DNA of 64,000 nt from Pseudorhizobium xiangyangii (GTDB taxonomy: Bacteria > Pseudomonadota > Alphaproteobacteria > Rhizobiales > Rhizobiaceae). Where the stretch lies: positions 1 through 64,000 of the forward strand of contig NZ_JAJAWH010000016.1 of NCBI RefSeq assembly GCF_020531965.1, in the 5' to 3' direction. A program made the translations under genes and the position numbers. Below, piece after piece: positions 22,337 through 32,012 of the stretch; the stretch's first letter is position 1; every line of letters begins with the position of its first letter. The notes below the pieces were generated by a model. The model had not been told where the DNA came from, ran no database searches, and saw only the letters and a program-made list of their open reading frames with translations.

Positions 22337-23857
22337 CCGCAACGTCAGGCCGAGCCCGGCGCGAAACGTATCGGTATCTCCGCCGGTGCGCTTGTTACGC
22401 TCGTATTCGACGTCGCCAGTGAGGTCGAGATAGCGGTTGATGTTCCAGGTAAGGCCGGTTCCGGCAACCCAGACAGTCTCGTTGTCGGCATCCGGAAAAT
22501 CGCGGAGCGTAGCGCCGCCGGTAAGGCGGCCGACAAGATTGTGCCGCATCTGGTGCGCGAGGGTGGCCACGAGATCGTATTCGACCCAACCGCTTGCCCC
22601 CGGCGCGGTGGAATCCTGCAGCGTCGTGCGAAGTGCCAATTCGACATCCGTGCCGCGCTGTGGCGACCATGTTGTCCGTCCGTCGAACGTCAGTGCGTCC
22701 AGCGCATCGAGCCGCCCGTCGTCGTAATCGACCCGCTCGTATCCCGCCGCCAGTTCGCCGCGCAGTTTCTCGCTCAGATCGAATTCCACGCCTGCGCGCG
22801 CGGCATAGGTCCAGGAGGAGCGCTCGTAGCCGGCGGAGTCACGGGTTTCGTCATAGAAGGTCCGTCCACCGCCCACTTCCACGAAGGGGATCAGGGCGGG
22901 AGAAAGTTCATAGCCGAGGCGGAGCCGGCCATCGACGGTTGTCCTGTCGCGCTCGCTGAGACTGAGTTTTGAACCGTCCTCGAGTTTGGCGTCGGTATAG
23001 ATTTCGCGACTGACGCCGAGACCGGCCAGACCCCTGATGAGCCCGGCGTCCCGCTCCACCGTCACGCCGCTGTCGAACTGGTGGACACCGGACTGGGCGG
23101 TTGCGCCGCCGACCGCGTTCGGATCGTCGTTGTCCTCGCGCTCGAAGGTGTAGCCGCCCGTGATGTTCGCGATGGTCTCGTCTGCCAGGTCCAGCCGCAG
23201 GTTCGCATCGATCCGGGCTGCCGGCTCGGTTTCGCCGCGCCCGCCGATATCGCGTTCCAGCGTTCCTTCGCCGGCGACAGACAGTTCATGGCGCGACCAG
23301 TCGGAGTTCAACGTGCCGCGGATGGTGGTGCCGAGGTAGTCGCGGGTGGTCTTCGTCCCATCGCTGCGAATGGTTTCCCGATTGATCGACTGGCTGATCG
23401 AGGGGCGCAACATGAACGTGCCGAGACGCACTCCCGTCGGATCACCGGGAAGGACCGGCGCTTCGCCGGCGTCGATGCCTTCGGCGCCCGGGTCGAGTGG
23501 CAAATCGGAGAACTGGTTGAGATCTTCCGCATAGGGCGGGTCATTCACCGGCGTCGTATTGGCTGACGTGTCGGAAAGAAGAGGAGGATCGCCAACCGTT
23601 CGCGGATCGATCGAACCGGTCGTTTCGCCCGGATCGAGCGGATCGCCCACGATTGACTGCATGTTTCCCGGGGCTGCGAGCGTGGCTGGGCCGGACATCT
23701 GTCCACCCGGCGCGAGACCGGCTTCCCGGTCGGACCCTCGCGATGACGGATACACGCTCTGCGCGGTGCCCGGTGCGGGCACGGCAAGTGCGGAGCAGGC
23801 AAGCAGAAGCGCCAGCGCCCGCCGGCGCGAGGCTTGCCTTCCACCTTGCTTGTCCAT
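22331..23857 (-). CDS. Outer-membrane beta-barrel protein (BBP2/DUF560-like)
   Basis: 508 aa. Signal peptide (about 1-33), then a disordered Pro/Asp-rich stretch to about 135, then a barrel-like region of repeated amphipathic strands (many aromatic-x-polar alternations) to the C-terminus, ending GLGLTLRK. It resembles the putative beta-barrel porin 2 group. The start is MDKQGG at 23857 because AGGA lies 8 nt upstream; 23866 is an alternative. Lies between galU and kdsD, so a role in polysaccharide passage or surface anchoring is possible but unproven. Confidence 0.75.
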   Translation of the reverse strand: MDKQGGRQASRRRALALLLACSALAVPAPGTAQSVYPSSRGSDREAGLAPGGQMSGPATLAAPGNMQSIVGDPLDPGETTGSIDPRTVGDPPLLSDTSANTTPVNDPPYAEDLNQFSDLPLDPGAEGIDAGEAPVLPGDPTGVRLGTFMLRPSISQSINRETIRSDGTKTTRDYLGTTIRGTLNSDWSRHELSVAGEGTLERDIGGRGETEPAARIDANLRLDLADETIANITGGYTFEREDNDDPNAVGGATAQSGVHQFDSGVTVERDAGLIRGLAGLGVSREIYTDAKLEDGSKLSLSERDRTTVDGRLRLGYELSPALIPFVEVGGGRTFYDETRDSAGYERSSWTYAARAGVEFDLSEKLRGELAAGYERVDYDDGRLDALDALTFDGRTTWSPQRGTDVELALRTTLQDSTAPGASGWVEYDLVATLAHQMRHNLVGRLTGGATLRDFPDADNETVWVAGTGLTWNINRYLDLTGDVEYERNKRTGGDTDTFRAGLGLTLRK

Positions 23858-23982
23858 TCGTGCCATCCTAATGTGCGGCTGTTGCGGCCGTTACGCGAAC
23901 GTAAAGCTTTGTGGTTAACACTTGGTTTGCCACAGGATTTCGCGGCATCGGCGCAATGGACTTCGTTTTGCGAAAGCGATAC

Positions 23983-24987
23983 ATGCCGGACATGAACAAG
24001 AGAGCATTGCAGCCGGTCGGGAAGACGGTGATCGACTCCGCCATTCGGACCATCGAGATTGAGAGGAAGGGCCTCGAGTCGCTCGAGCGTTCCCTGCAGA
24101 ATGATCTCGGCCAATCCTTCACGCGGGCGGTAGAGGTGATCCTCGGGCGTCCGGGGCGTATCATCATCACCGGCGTCGGCAAGAGCGGGCATATCGGCGC
24201 AAAGATCGCCGCCTCGTTTGCCTCCACGGGAACGCCCGCCTCATTCGTGCATGCCGCCGAGGCGGGGCATGGCGACCTCGGCATGATCTCGCGCGACGAT
24301 GCGGTTCTGGCCGTCTCCTGGAGCGGCGAAACCGCCGAACTGCAGGCGATCCTCGCCTATTGCCGCCGTTTCTCCATTCCTTTGATCGCGTTGACGGCCG
24401 GTGAGGTTTCCACGCTTGCGCGGGAAGCAACGGTTGCTTTGCTCCTGCCGAAGGAGCAGGAGGCTTGCCCGCACGGGCTTGCGCCGACGACCTCGACCCT
24501 GATGCAGCTTGCGGTCGGAGACGCGCTGGCAGTGGCGCTCCTCGAGGCGCGTGGTTTTACGGCACTCGATTTCCGCGTCTTCCATCCGGGCGGAAAGCTG
24601 GGCGCGATGCTCAGCCATATCGGCGACATCATGCATGCCGGCGACCGGATTCCCCTGGTGCAGCAGGGCACGCCTCTGCCGGTGGCAGTCATGACGCTTT
24701 CCGAGAAGCGCTTCGGCTGCGTCGGGGTTCTCGACGATGACGGCTCCCTGTGCGGCATCGTCACCGATGGCGACCTCGCACGCGGGCTGAACCTCAATCT
24801 CAGCGCGATGATCGTCGATGACCTGATGACCCGCGACCCGAAGACGGTCAGCGAGAAGACGCTGGCGACCACCGCCATGGGCATTCTCAACGAACACAAC
24901 ATTTCGGCGCTGATGGTCACCGACGAGAACGCGCGCCCCGTCGGCATCGTGCATTTCCACGATCTCCTGCGCGTCGGCGTGGCCTGA
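23983..24987 (+). CDS. kdsD: Arabinose-5-phosphate isomerase (KpsF/GutQ family)
   Basis: 334 aa. Interconverts ribulose-5-P and arabinose-5-P, the first step to Kdo of LPS or capsule. SIS domain (about 25-175) with ITGVGKSGHIG and SWSGETAEL, followed by two CBS domains (about 205-330). His in VHAAEAGHGDLG and HPGGKLG are family-conserved. Start is uncertain between 23983 and 23992; GAAAG precedes the first at 6 nt. Its stop directly abuts the stop of the convergent nfeD gene. Confidence 0.9.
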   Translation: MPDMNKRALQPVGKTVIDSAIRTIEIERKGLESLERSLQNDLGQSFTRAVEVILGRPGRIIITGVGKSGHIGAKIAASFASTGTPASFVHAAEAGHGDLGMISRDDAVLAVSWSGETAELQAILAYCRRFSIPLIALTAGEVSTLAREATVALLLPKEQEACPHGLAPTTSTLMQLAVGDALAVALLEARGFTALDFRVFHPGGKLGAMLSHIGDIMHAGDRIPLVQQGTPLPVAVMTLSEKRFGCVGVLDDDGSLCGIVTDGDLARGLNLNLSAMIVDDLMTRDPKTVSEKTLATTAMGILNEHNISALMVTDENARPVGIVHFHDLLRVGVA

Positions 24988-25443
24988 TCAGGCCACCTCC
25001 ACGCGCAAGTCGCGGCCTTCCGCGGAAACGACCTTTACGCGCGTTCCGGCCGGAAGATCCGGCCCCATGACCGGCCACCACGTATCGTCCAGGCGGATCC
25101 TGCCGCGCCCTTCGCTGATGGGCTCGTGCAGCGTCGCCGTGCGGCCGATCAGGCTCTTGCCCCGGCGGTTAAGGTTCGGCTCGTCGCTCGTTGCATTCCT
25201 GGAATAGAAGCGTCGCCCGGCCACGGCGAAGGCTATGGCCAGGATGGCGAACACCAAGAACTGCAGCTGCCAGGACCAGAAGGCGACATTCCAAAGCAGG
25301 AGCGACAGCGCGCCGACCACGATCGCTGCCGCGCCGATCCAGATCAGGAAAACTCCGGGTGCGGCCAGTTCCGCACCCAGGAGGACGATGCCGAGGATCA
25401 GCCAGCTCCACGGGCCGAGATTGGAAAGCAGGTCCTGCAGCAT
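24988..25443 (-). CDS. NfeD-like membrane protein
   Basis: 151 aa. Two or three membrane helices in the first 75 residues (WSWLILGIVLLGAELAAPGVFLIWIG, then a second hydrophobic block), then a C-terminal OB-fold domain (IGRTATLHEPISEGRGRIRLDD). Short NfeD proteins partner with SPFH/stomatin proteins; here the SPFH gene ends 4 nt upstream, so the two form an operon. Thought to organise membrane microdomains or assist membrane protease function. Confidence 0.9.
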   Translation of the reverse strand: MLQDLLSNLGPWSWLILGIVLLGAELAAPGVFLIWIGAAAIVVGALSLLLWNVAFWSWQLQFLVFAILAIAFAVAGRRFYSRNATSDEPNLNRRGKSLIGRTATLHEPISEGRGRIRLDDTWWPVMGPDLPAGTRVKVVSAEGRDLRVEVA

Positions 25444-25447
25444 GGGA

Positions 25448-26503
25448 TCACGTCTCGTTGCGCGGTGCGAATGGATTGACCGGAGGTGTCGTTGTCCTTG
25501 GCGTAGCTGGTGGCGTTGCGCGCGGTGCTGTCACTGGCGCAGGTTGCTGTGGTACGGTCGGCCGGATGCGCGCCGGCCCGTTTCCGTCACCGAAGACCTC
25601 CCTTGCAATGGCGCCGATGCCGCCGAGCGAGCCGATCAGGGCCGAGGCCTCCATCGGCATCAGGACGATCTTGGAGTTCGGCGCCTTGCCGATCTCGGCC
25701 AGAGCCTCGGTGTATTTCTGGGCGACGAAGTAGTTGATCGCCTGCACGTCGCCGAGCGCGATCGCCTGCGAAACGGACTGGGTCGCCTTCGCTTCGGCTT
25801 CCGCCAGACGCTCGCGGGCTTCGGCCTCGCGGAAGGCCGCCTCACGCTGGCCCTCGGCCTGGAGAACGGCTGCCTGCTTTGCGCCCTCGGCACGCAGGAT
25901 CTGTGCGTTGCGGGCGCCTTCCGCCTCCAGAACCTGGGCGCGCTTCTCGCGCTCCGCCTTCATCTGGCGCCCCATGGATTCCACCAGATCGGCCGGCGGC
26001 TGGATGTCCTTGATCTCGACGCGGGTGACCTTGATGCCCCACGGGCCGACCGCCTCGTCAACGACGCGCAGCAGCCGCTCGTTGATGACTTCGCGGTTGG
26101 ACAGCAGCTCATCGAGGTCCATGGAGCCCATGACCGACCGGATATTGGTCATGGTCAGGTTCTGGATGGCGTTGTTGAGGTCGGAGATCTGGTAGGCCGC
26201 CTGGGCGGGGTTGAGCACCTGATAGAAGGCAACCGCATCCGCCGAGACGCTGGCATTGTCCTTGGTGATGACTTCCTGTGTCGGGATGGCCAGGACCTGC
26301 TCCATGACGTTCATGCGTGCGCCGATGCGCTCGATGAACGGGGTGATCAGGTTAAGGCCCGGATCCAGCGTGCGGGTATAGCGCCCGAACCGTTCGATGG
26401 TATAGCGGTAGCCCTGTGGCACGGTCTTTATCCCCGCAAACAGGACGAGGATGACCAGCACTACGATGGCAAGGACCACAACGTCTAGACCGTCGAAAAC
26501 CAT
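25448..26503 (-). CDS. SPFH/band 7 stomatin-like protein (QmcA type)
   Basis: 351 aa. N-terminal membrane helix (about 8-25), SPFH/band-7 domain (26-190: [24 protein letters not shown]-type stretch [13 protein letters not shown]), a long Ala/Glu/Arg coiled coil (185-260), and a Pro/Thr-rich tail. Forms large ring-like membrane assemblies; related to QmcA/paraslipin. GGAGGAA ribosome site 6 nt before ATG. Cotranscribed with the NfeD gene. Confidence 0.92.
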   Translation of the reverse strand: MVFDGLDVVVLAIVVLVILVLFAGIKTVPQGYRYTIERFGRYTRTLDPGLNLITPFIERIGARMNVMEQVLAIPTQEVITKDNASVSADAVAFYQVLNPAQAAYQISDLNNAIQNLTMTNIRSVMGSMDLDELLSNREVINERLLRVVDEAVGPWGIKVTRVEIKDIQPPADLVESMGRQMKAEREKRAQVLEAEGARNAQILRAEGAKQAAVLQAEGQREAAFREAEARERLAEAEAKATQSVSQAIALGDVQAINYFVAQKYTEALAEIGKAPNSKIVLMPMEASALIGSLGGIGAIAREVFGDGNGPARIRPTVPQQPAPVTAPRATPPATPRTTTPPVNPFAPRNET

Positions 26504-26640
26504 GTTTTATTCCTCCAGCTCATACAGTTGGACAGTGGAGTAACATGTTCCAGACGCAGAGGAAACGCAGGTTCGGCGGTGGCGGTTCCGGAGTAACCTT
26601 TCGATTGCTGCGTTACCGCGGCTCGTCACAGGCGGTGAGG

Positions 26641-26686
26641 GCTCACCCGATCCAAAGGTGAGCAACCGGGTGGGTCAGACCCACCC
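26641..26686 (-). terminator. Paired hairpins at the hemH 3' end
   Basis: Two inverted repeats: GGGTGGGTC/GACCCACCC (26668-26686, covering the hemH stop) and GCTCACC/GGTGAGC (26641-26663). There is no U-run, so termination may be weak or Rho-dependent; the hairpins may protect the 3' end. Confidence 0.45.
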
Positions 26687-27712
26687 CTGCAACTCGCGGC
26701 GGACAACCGTTTCCAACACGTTCATGCCGTCGACACTGTCGTTGAGGCAGGGAATGTGGACGAACTTCTCGCCGCCATTGTGGAGGAAGATTTCTCCGGC
26801 CTCGCCGGCGATTTCCTCCAACGTTTCCAGACAGTCGGAGACGAAGCCGGGGTTCATGACCGCGATCCGCTTGACGCCCTTCTTTGCCAGAGCCTCGACA
26901 GTCTTGTCGGTGTAGGGCTGCAGCCATTCCTCGGGTCCAAAACGCGACTGGAAGGTCAGCATGAAATTGTCTTCGGTGCGGCCAAGCTTTTCGCGCAGCA
27001 GCCGAGCCGTCTTCTGGCAGTGGCAGTGATAGGGGTCACCAGCCTTGAAGTAGGATTGCGGGATGCCGTGGAAGGAGGTGATCAGCATCTCCGGCTCCCA
27101 GTCGAGCGTGGCGAGCGTCGCATTGACGGAATTGGCCAGCGCCTCGATGTAGGCAGGATCGTCGTGATAGGGCGGCACCGTACGCACAGCCGGCTGCCAG
27201 CGCAGCTTCATCAGGTGCTCGAAGGCCTTGTCGTTGACGGTCGCGGTGGTCGAGGCGGCGTATTGCGGATAGAGTGGGAAGAGCACGATCCTCTCGCAGC
27301 CCTTTTCCTTCAGCGCGTCGATGCGTTCGGCGATCGACGGCTTGCCATAGCGCATGCCCCAGTCGACCACGACATTGGGCAGGTCCTTCAGCCGCTCGGC
27401 CATCAGCTCGCCCTGGCTGCGGGTGTAGGTGCGCAGGTAGCTTTCATCGAGATCCTTGTTCCAGATCTCCTCATAGGCCTTGCCGACCTTCTGCGGGCGC
27501 TTGTTCAAAACGATGCCGTAGAGGATTGGATACCAGTAGAGGCGCGACCATTCGATGACGCGCTTGTCCGACAGGAATTCGGCAAGATAGCGCCGCATGG
27601 ACCAGTAGTCCGTACCGTCCGGCGTGCCGAGATTGACGAGGAGAACTCCCACCTTGCCGAACTGTACCTTGGGATGGTCGGACGGCATGTGGCTGGCGAT
27701 GGCGTTCATCAT
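26675..27712 (-). CDS. hemH: Ferrochelatase
   Basis: 345 aa. Inserts Fe2+ into protoporphyrin IX, the last step of protohaem synthesis, at the inner membrane face. Family blocks: VLLVNLGTPDGTDYWSMRRYL, LFPLYPQYAASTTA, TSFHGIPQSYF with the metal-site His, and QSRFGPEEWLQPYTD. Start MMNAIAS at 27712 (27709 is one codon later); a GGA lies 3-5 nt upstream. The same strand carries the nucleotidase, omp10 and hss upstream, each with its own terminator. Confidence 0.95.
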   Translation of the reverse strand: MMNAIASHMPSDHPKVQFGKVGVLLVNLGTPDGTDYWSMRRYLAEFLSDKRVIEWSRLYWYPILYGIVLNKRPQKVGKAYEEIWNKDLDESYLRTYTRSQGELMAERLKDLPNVVVDWGMRYGKPSIAERIDALKEKGCERIVLFPLYPQYAASTTATVNDKAFEHLMKLRWQPAVRTVPPYHDDPAYIEALANSVNATLATLDWEPEMLITSFHGIPQSYFKAGDPYHCHCQKTARLLREKLGRTEDNFMLTFQSRFGPEEWLQPYTDKTVEALAKKGVKRIAVMNPGFVSDCLETLEEIAGEAGEIFLHNGGEKFVHIPCLNDSVDGMNVLETVVRRELQGWV

Positions 27713-27778
27713 GGTTCCAATATCGATATGTCTAAGGCGAACAGGGCGTCGCAAAAAGTCTGGTTCTATCTAGAAACA

Positions 27779-27806
27779 ATAAGCGGCCCGGGGAAGCCCG
27801 GGCCGC
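27779..27806 (-). terminator. Terminator of the nucleotidase gene
   Basis: Very stable 10-bp stem GCGGCCCGGG / CCCGGGCCGC with a GAAG loop, followed on the minus strand by the T-rich TTATTGTTT. Confidence 0.85.
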
Positions 27807-27829
27807 CTAGAATGCTAGTCAAATCGTTG

Positions 27830-29707
27830 TCAGCGAGCCGGCAGCTCGAGTTGCTGGCCGATTTCCAGAAGATCCGGATTGCGCAGGCCGTTCGCGCCCG
27901 AAATCCTGGTCCACATTTCGCCATTGCCATAGGTGGCCTCGGCGATCTTCCATAGCGAGTCGCCGCGGGTGACCGTGTAGGGGGTCGGGGAGGCAGAAAC
28001 TGGCGGTTCCTTCGCCGCAGGGGTTGCCGTTGCCGCCGGCGCTGCCGCAGGTGAGGCTGCCGGCGCGGCAGGTGCCTCGGTCTGGGCCGTCTCCGTTGAC
28101 GGCGTCACATCCGTGATCCGCCCGTCGGTGTAGGGCTTGTACGGGTTGTTGGCGGTCAGGTAGTCGGCCACGGCCTGTTCGAGGTTGGGGCCGAAGTCGT
28201 ACGGGTTGACCGCATTGGTCGCGAAGACCTCGTAGCCGTCACCGCCGCCGCGGACATAGTTGTTGGTGACCACGCCGTAGGTCTTGTTCGGATCGAGCGG
28301 TACGAAACCTTCGCCTTCCTTGACCTGCACGTCGCTGATCCGGCTGCCGGGGGGCTTCGACTTGTCGAAGGCATATTTCATGCCGGCAACCTGCGGGAAG
28401 CGTCCTGCAACTTCCTCGAGCCCTTTCGCACCGTTTTCCAGCGCTGCAAGGAGATCGGAGCCCTTCAGCTGGAAGGTGGCGATGGTGTTCTGGAACGGCA
28501 GAACCGTCAGCACTTCGCCCATCGTCACGTCGCCAGCGTCGATCGAGGCGCGCAATCCGCCGCTATTGGCGATCGAGATGGTGATGCCCTGATCCTTGAC
28601 CCGTTCGAGCTGCGCGTCAGCGACGAGATTGCCCATCGAGCACTCCTCGACCCGGCACACGTTGCGGTCACCGACAATGGTATCCGTGGACGAGCCGACG
28701 ACCTTCTGCTTCAGCTCTTCCAGCGGCTCGCCGAGTTCCTTGACCTTCGCGGCGAAACCGGCATCCGGCACGATCGAGCCGTCGAGCAGTTTCGGCGCAC
28801 CTTCGGTGGACTTCACGACGCCGTTGTCGTCGAACACCACCTTGAGGTCGCCGAGATATTTCGAATAGGCATAGGCCGTCACGATCGGAACGTCGGTGCC
28901 CGCGGGGTTTTTGACCAGGGTCGGGTAGGGGCCTGCCGCCTTGTCGTCGGTGCTCGACAACAGGGTGTGGCTGTGGCCGCCGACGATTACGTCGATGCCT
29001 TCCAAGGCTGCGGCGATCTGCTTGTCGCGCTCATAGCCCACATGCGAGAGAAGGATGATCTTGTTGACGCCCTGTCCCTCGAGCTCAGGAACGACCTTCT
29101 TCAGATACTCGACCTCGTCCTCGAAGCTGATTGCGTCGCCTGGGGAGGAGGTTTCGTCGGTGTCGGTGGCCAGGACCGAGACGACGGCAACCTTCTGGCC
29201 GCCCATTTCCTTGACGATATAGCCTTCGAACTTGTTGGCGACCGGGCTTGCATCTGTGGCAATGGTATTGCCGGAAATGATCGGGAACTTGGCGGCGTCG
29301 ATGAACTTCAGGAGCTCTTCCGGGCCGTCATCGAACTCGTGGTTGCCGATCGCCATGGCGTCGAAGCCGATGCCGTTCATGAAATCCGCGATCGGGCCAC
29401 TCTTGAACATGCTGTAGAACAGCGAACCCTGGAACTGGTCGCCTGCGTCGAGCACGAGGATATTGGCATCCTGCAGTTCGCCGCGCCGGCTGTCGATCGC
29501 GGTCTTGACCCGTGCGATCCCGCCGAAGCATTCGTCCTTGCCTTCTTCTTCGGCCGTGCAGGTGGAATCGTACTTGTTGATTGCTTCGATGCGCGAATGA
29601 AGATCGTTGATGTGGAGGATGTTGAGTTCGTAATCGGCAAACGCGGTGCCGGCAAAGAGGGCTAGCGCCGAGGCCGTCATCAGCCCCAGTTTCAACGTCT
29701 TCGTCAT
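27830..29707 (-). CDS. Exported 5'-nucleotidase/metallophosphatase with C-terminal LysM domain
   Basis: 625 aa. Signal peptide 1-24 (ending AFA), N-terminal metallophosphatase domain with ILHINDLHSR, GNHEFDDG and GGHSHT metal motifs, a 5'-nucleotidase C-terminal substrate domain (VADAQLERV, NSGGLRASI, VVTNNYVRGGGDGY), an Ala/Pro linker (about 545-572), and a LysM domain at 575-623 (YTVTRGDSLWKIAEATYG). Likely hydrolyses nucleotides in the periplasm for phosphate/nucleoside uptake while LysM holds it on peptidoglycan. AGGAGAG lies 7-8 nt before ATG 29707; the longer frame upstream is not used. Confidence 0.9.
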   Translation of the reverse strand: MTKTLKLGLMTASALALFAGTAFADYELNILHINDLHSRIEAINKYDSTCTAEEEGKDECFGGIARVKTAIDSRRGELQDANILVLDAGDQFQGSLFYSMFKSGPIADFMNGIGFDAMAIGNHEFDDGPEELLKFIDAAKFPIISGNTIATDASPVANKFEGYIVKEMGGQKVAVVSVLATDTDETSSPGDAISFEDEVEYLKKVVPELEGQGVNKIILLSHVGYERDKQIAAALEGIDVIVGGHSHTLLSSTDDKAAGPYPTLVKNPAGTDVPIVTAYAYSKYLGDLKVVFDDNGVVKSTEGAPKLLDGSIVPDAGFAAKVKELGEPLEELKQKVVGSSTDTIVGDRNVCRVEECSMGNLVADAQLERVKDQGITISIANSGGLRASIDAGDVTMGEVLTVLPFQNTIATFQLKGSDLLAALENGAKGLEEVAGRFPQVAGMKYAFDKSKPPGSRISDVQVKEGEGFVPLDPNKTYGVVTNNYVRGGGDGYEVFATNAVNPYDFGPNLEQAVADYLTANNPYKPYTDGRITDVTPSTETAQTEAPAAPAASPAAAPAATATPAAKEPPVSASPTPYTVTRGDSLWKIAEATYGNGEMWTRISGANGLRNPDLLEIGQQLELPAR

Positions 29708-29863
29708 CGTCTGTCTCTCCTGTTTCCGATCCGCCGATATTCCGGCTGTCCGCCCGATCGCATGTCCCACCAGGGCGTGCGCGGGCATGTTTTCATCAAG
29801 GGGATGCGGTTTCAAGGGAAATGTGCAGTGCAAAACAGGCGGCCCGATGCAACGGCGGGCAAT

Positions 29864-29888
29864 AAAAAACCCCGCCGAAGCGGGGTTT
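29864..29888 (-). terminator. Terminator of omp10
   Basis: Minus strand AAACCCCGC-TTCG-GCGGGGTTTTTT: a classical stem with UUCG-type loop and T-run, 24 nt after the omp10 stop. Confidence 0.9.
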
Positions 29889-29911
29889 CATAAAGATGGC
29901 CCAGCCGGATA

Positions 29912-30274
29912 TCAGATGCGGCGCGTGAGCGAGAACTGAGCGCCGCTATCCTGCGTGCAGTTCAGCTGGCTCTGCGAGACCAGCGAGCAGTTGACCCGCG
30001 CCTGGGTGTTGCGCACCAGCGAAGTCATGTTGATCTCCACCAGGGTGGGGGAAAGCGTGGTGTAGGTTCCGGATGCCAGAAGCGTGTTGCTGTCGGTAGA
30101 ACGCGTGCTGAACGTACCGCCCTGGAAGGTGGATATGATGCCGCTCGGATCGGCCCAGCTGCCTTCGACGCCCCGTGGCTGCGCCTGCTGCTGGGGAGCG
30201 CGGGACGGCGGCGAGGAAACGCACGCCGAGAGCGTGGCGACAGCGATGAGCGCGAGGCTCGCTTTCAACTTCAT
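29912..30274 (-). CDS. omp10: Outer-membrane lipoprotein Omp10
   Basis: 120 aa. Lipobox LSAC with lipidated Cys18. The mature part matches Brucella Omp10 strongly ([51 protein letters not shown]). The two Cys of [12 protein letters not shown] may form a disulfide. A surface lipoprotein of unknown biochemical role. Located close to hemH, as in Brucella. Confidence 0.92.
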   Translation of the reverse strand: MKLKASLALIAVATLSACVSSPPSRAPQQQAQPRGVEGSWADPSGIISTFQGGTFSTRSTDSNTLLASGTYTTLSPTLVEINMTSLVRNTQARVNCSLVSQSQLNCTQDSGAQFSLTRRI

Positions 30275-30371
30275 GATGTTCTCCCGCAGTTCGACCTCTC
30301 GCAGGCCGCCAACAATCCGCTCATATCTAACGCAGCTTGAGCGGTTTCACAGCATCTTTCGCATGTTTCAA

Positions 30372-30408
30372 CAAGGGAAACGATCAAATTTGATGATCGT
30401 TTCCCTTG
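30372..30408 (-). terminator. Long hairpin downstream of hss
   Basis: Perfect 15-bp arms CAAGGGAAACGATCA / TGATCGTTTCCCTTG with a 7-nt AATTTGA loop, 12 nt after the hss stop. The following minus-strand bases TTGTTGAAAC are only weakly T-rich. Confidence 0.7.
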
Positions 30409-30419
30409 CAGTGGGGCAA

Positions 30420-31865
30420 TCAGCGCACGAGAATGTTGCGGAACTGCCAGGGATCGGAGGTGTCGATGTCCTCCGGGAAGAGACCCGGGCGGCCGTCTAG
30501 CGGGGTCCAGTCGGTGTAGTGGCCTTCGACCGGACCGAGATACGGCATCTGCACTTCCAGGCAGCGCTTGTAGTCCACCTCGTCGGCTTCGACGATGCCG
30601 GCCTTCGGGTTCTCAAGCGCCCAGACCATGCCGGCGAGCACGGCGGACGTTACCTGCATGCCCGTCGCATTCTGGTAAGGGGCGATCCGGCGGGTCTCTT
30701 CGAGCGAAAGGCGCGAGCCGAACCAGTAGGCGTTCTTTTCGTGGCCGTAGAGCAGGACGCCGAGTTCGTCGATGCCGTCCACCAGTTCGTCCTCGTCGAG
30801 AACGTGCTGGACCGGCTGAGCCTTGCCCCCATTGCCGAACATCTCGTGCAGCGAAAGCACGGCGTCATTGGCGGGGTGATAGGCATAGTGGCAGGTCGGG
30901 CGATAGGTGACGTCGCCATCCTTGTTGCGGACTGTGTAGTAGTCGGCAATCGAGATGGACTCGTTGTGGGTGACGAGGAAGCCGTATTGCGGGCCAGGCG
31001 TTGGGCACCAGCTGCGCACGCGGGTGTTGGCGCCCGCCTGCTCCAGGTAGATGGCTGCCTTGCAGCCCTTCTTGTGCTTCTTGGCGTTCTTCGGCATCCA
31101 TTTTTCATGCGTGCCCCAGCCGAGTTCGGCAGGCTGCAGGCCTTCGGCGATGAAACCTTCCACCGACCAGGTGTTCCAGAACACGTCGAGCGGCTTGGGG
31201 TTCTTGGTGCGCTGGGTATCGCGCTCGGCAATATGCACGCCCTTGACACCGAGCTTCTTCATCAGCTTGGCCCAGCCTTCCCGATCGCCGGCGGCCGGCT
31301 CTTCGAAGGTGAGACCGGTTTCGTAAGCGAGGTTGACCAGCGCCTGCTTCACGAACCAGGAAACCATGCCCGGATTGGCGCCACTGGTGGAGACGGCCGT
31401 GGTTCCGCCCGGGTTCTTGGCCTTCTCGTGACGCAGTGTCTCGCGCAGGGAGTAATTGGTGCGATCGGCGTTGGAGGCCGATGCATCGAAGTAGAAGCCG
31501 AGCCAGGGCTCGATGACCGTGTCGATGTAGAGAACGTCCAGCTTGCGGCAGAACTTCATCAGGTCGAGCGAGCCGGTATCGACAGACAGGTTGACGCAGA
31601 AGCCCTGGCCTTCACCTGCGGTCAGAAGCGGCTTCAGCAGCTCCTTGTAGTTGTCCTTCGTCACATGCGCCTGGATATGCCTGACACCGTGCTTGGCGAG
31701 AAGCTCCGCTTCATCGTTGCGGGGGTCTATGACCACCATCCGGCTCTTGTCGAACTTGAAGTGACGCTCGATGAGCGGCAGCGTGCCGCGGCCAATCGAA
31801 CCGAAGCCGATCATCACGATCGGGCCTGTGATGTCGCCATGTACCGGGTAGTTCTGTTCAGACAT
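30420..31865 (-). CDS. hss: Homospermidine synthase
   Basis: 481 aa. NAD-dependent enzyme that makes sym-homospermidine from putrescine (EC 2.5.1.44), the typical long polyamine of rhizobia. The nucleotide-binding GFGSIGRG lies at 20-27, with VVIDPRNDE after the second strand; also TSGANPGMVSWFVKQAL and the long conserved WCPTPGPQYGFLVTHNE. GGAGAAG lies upstream of the ATG. Cytoplasmic, apparently monocistronic. Confidence 0.95.
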   Translation of the reverse strand: MSEQNYPVHGDITGPIVMIGFGSIGRGTLPLIERHFKFDKSRMVVIDPRNDEAELLAKHGVRHIQAHVTKDNYKELLKPLLTAGEGQGFCVNLSVDTGSLDLMKFCRKLDVLYIDTVIEPWLGFYFDASASNADRTNYSLRETLRHEKAKNPGGTTAVSTSGANPGMVSWFVKQALVNLAYETGLTFEEPAAGDREGWAKLMKKLGVKGVHIAERDTQRTKNPKPLDVFWNTWSVEGFIAEGLQPAELGWGTHEKWMPKNAKKHKKGCKAAIYLEQAGANTRVRSWCPTPGPQYGFLVTHNESISIADYYTVRNKDGDVTYRPTCHYAYHPANDAVLSLHEMFGNGGKAQPVQHVLDEDELVDGIDELGVLLYGHEKNAYWFGSRLSLEETRRIAPYQNATGMQVTSAVLAGMVWALENPKAGIVEADEVDYKRCLEVQMPYLGPVEGHYTDWTPLDGRPGLFPEDIDTSDPWQFRNILVR

Positions 31866-32012
31866 GTGCTTCTCCTTCAGAGCAACGGCATCTCGCCGCT
31901 GTACCGCTTGGTCAACAGGGGAACGGATGGGAGCGCTTGATCGCTATTTTGGCGCTCTAGATCATAAATCCTCGTCACAATAAAGAGGTTGCGACGGAGG
32001 CCGGAAAAATCG

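Noticed and set aside
26756-27955. 399-codon frame antisense to hemH
   Set aside because: Shadow of ferrochelatase; crosses a terminator hairpin.
30519-31940. 473-codon frame antisense to hss
   Set aside because: Shadow of homospermidine synthase.
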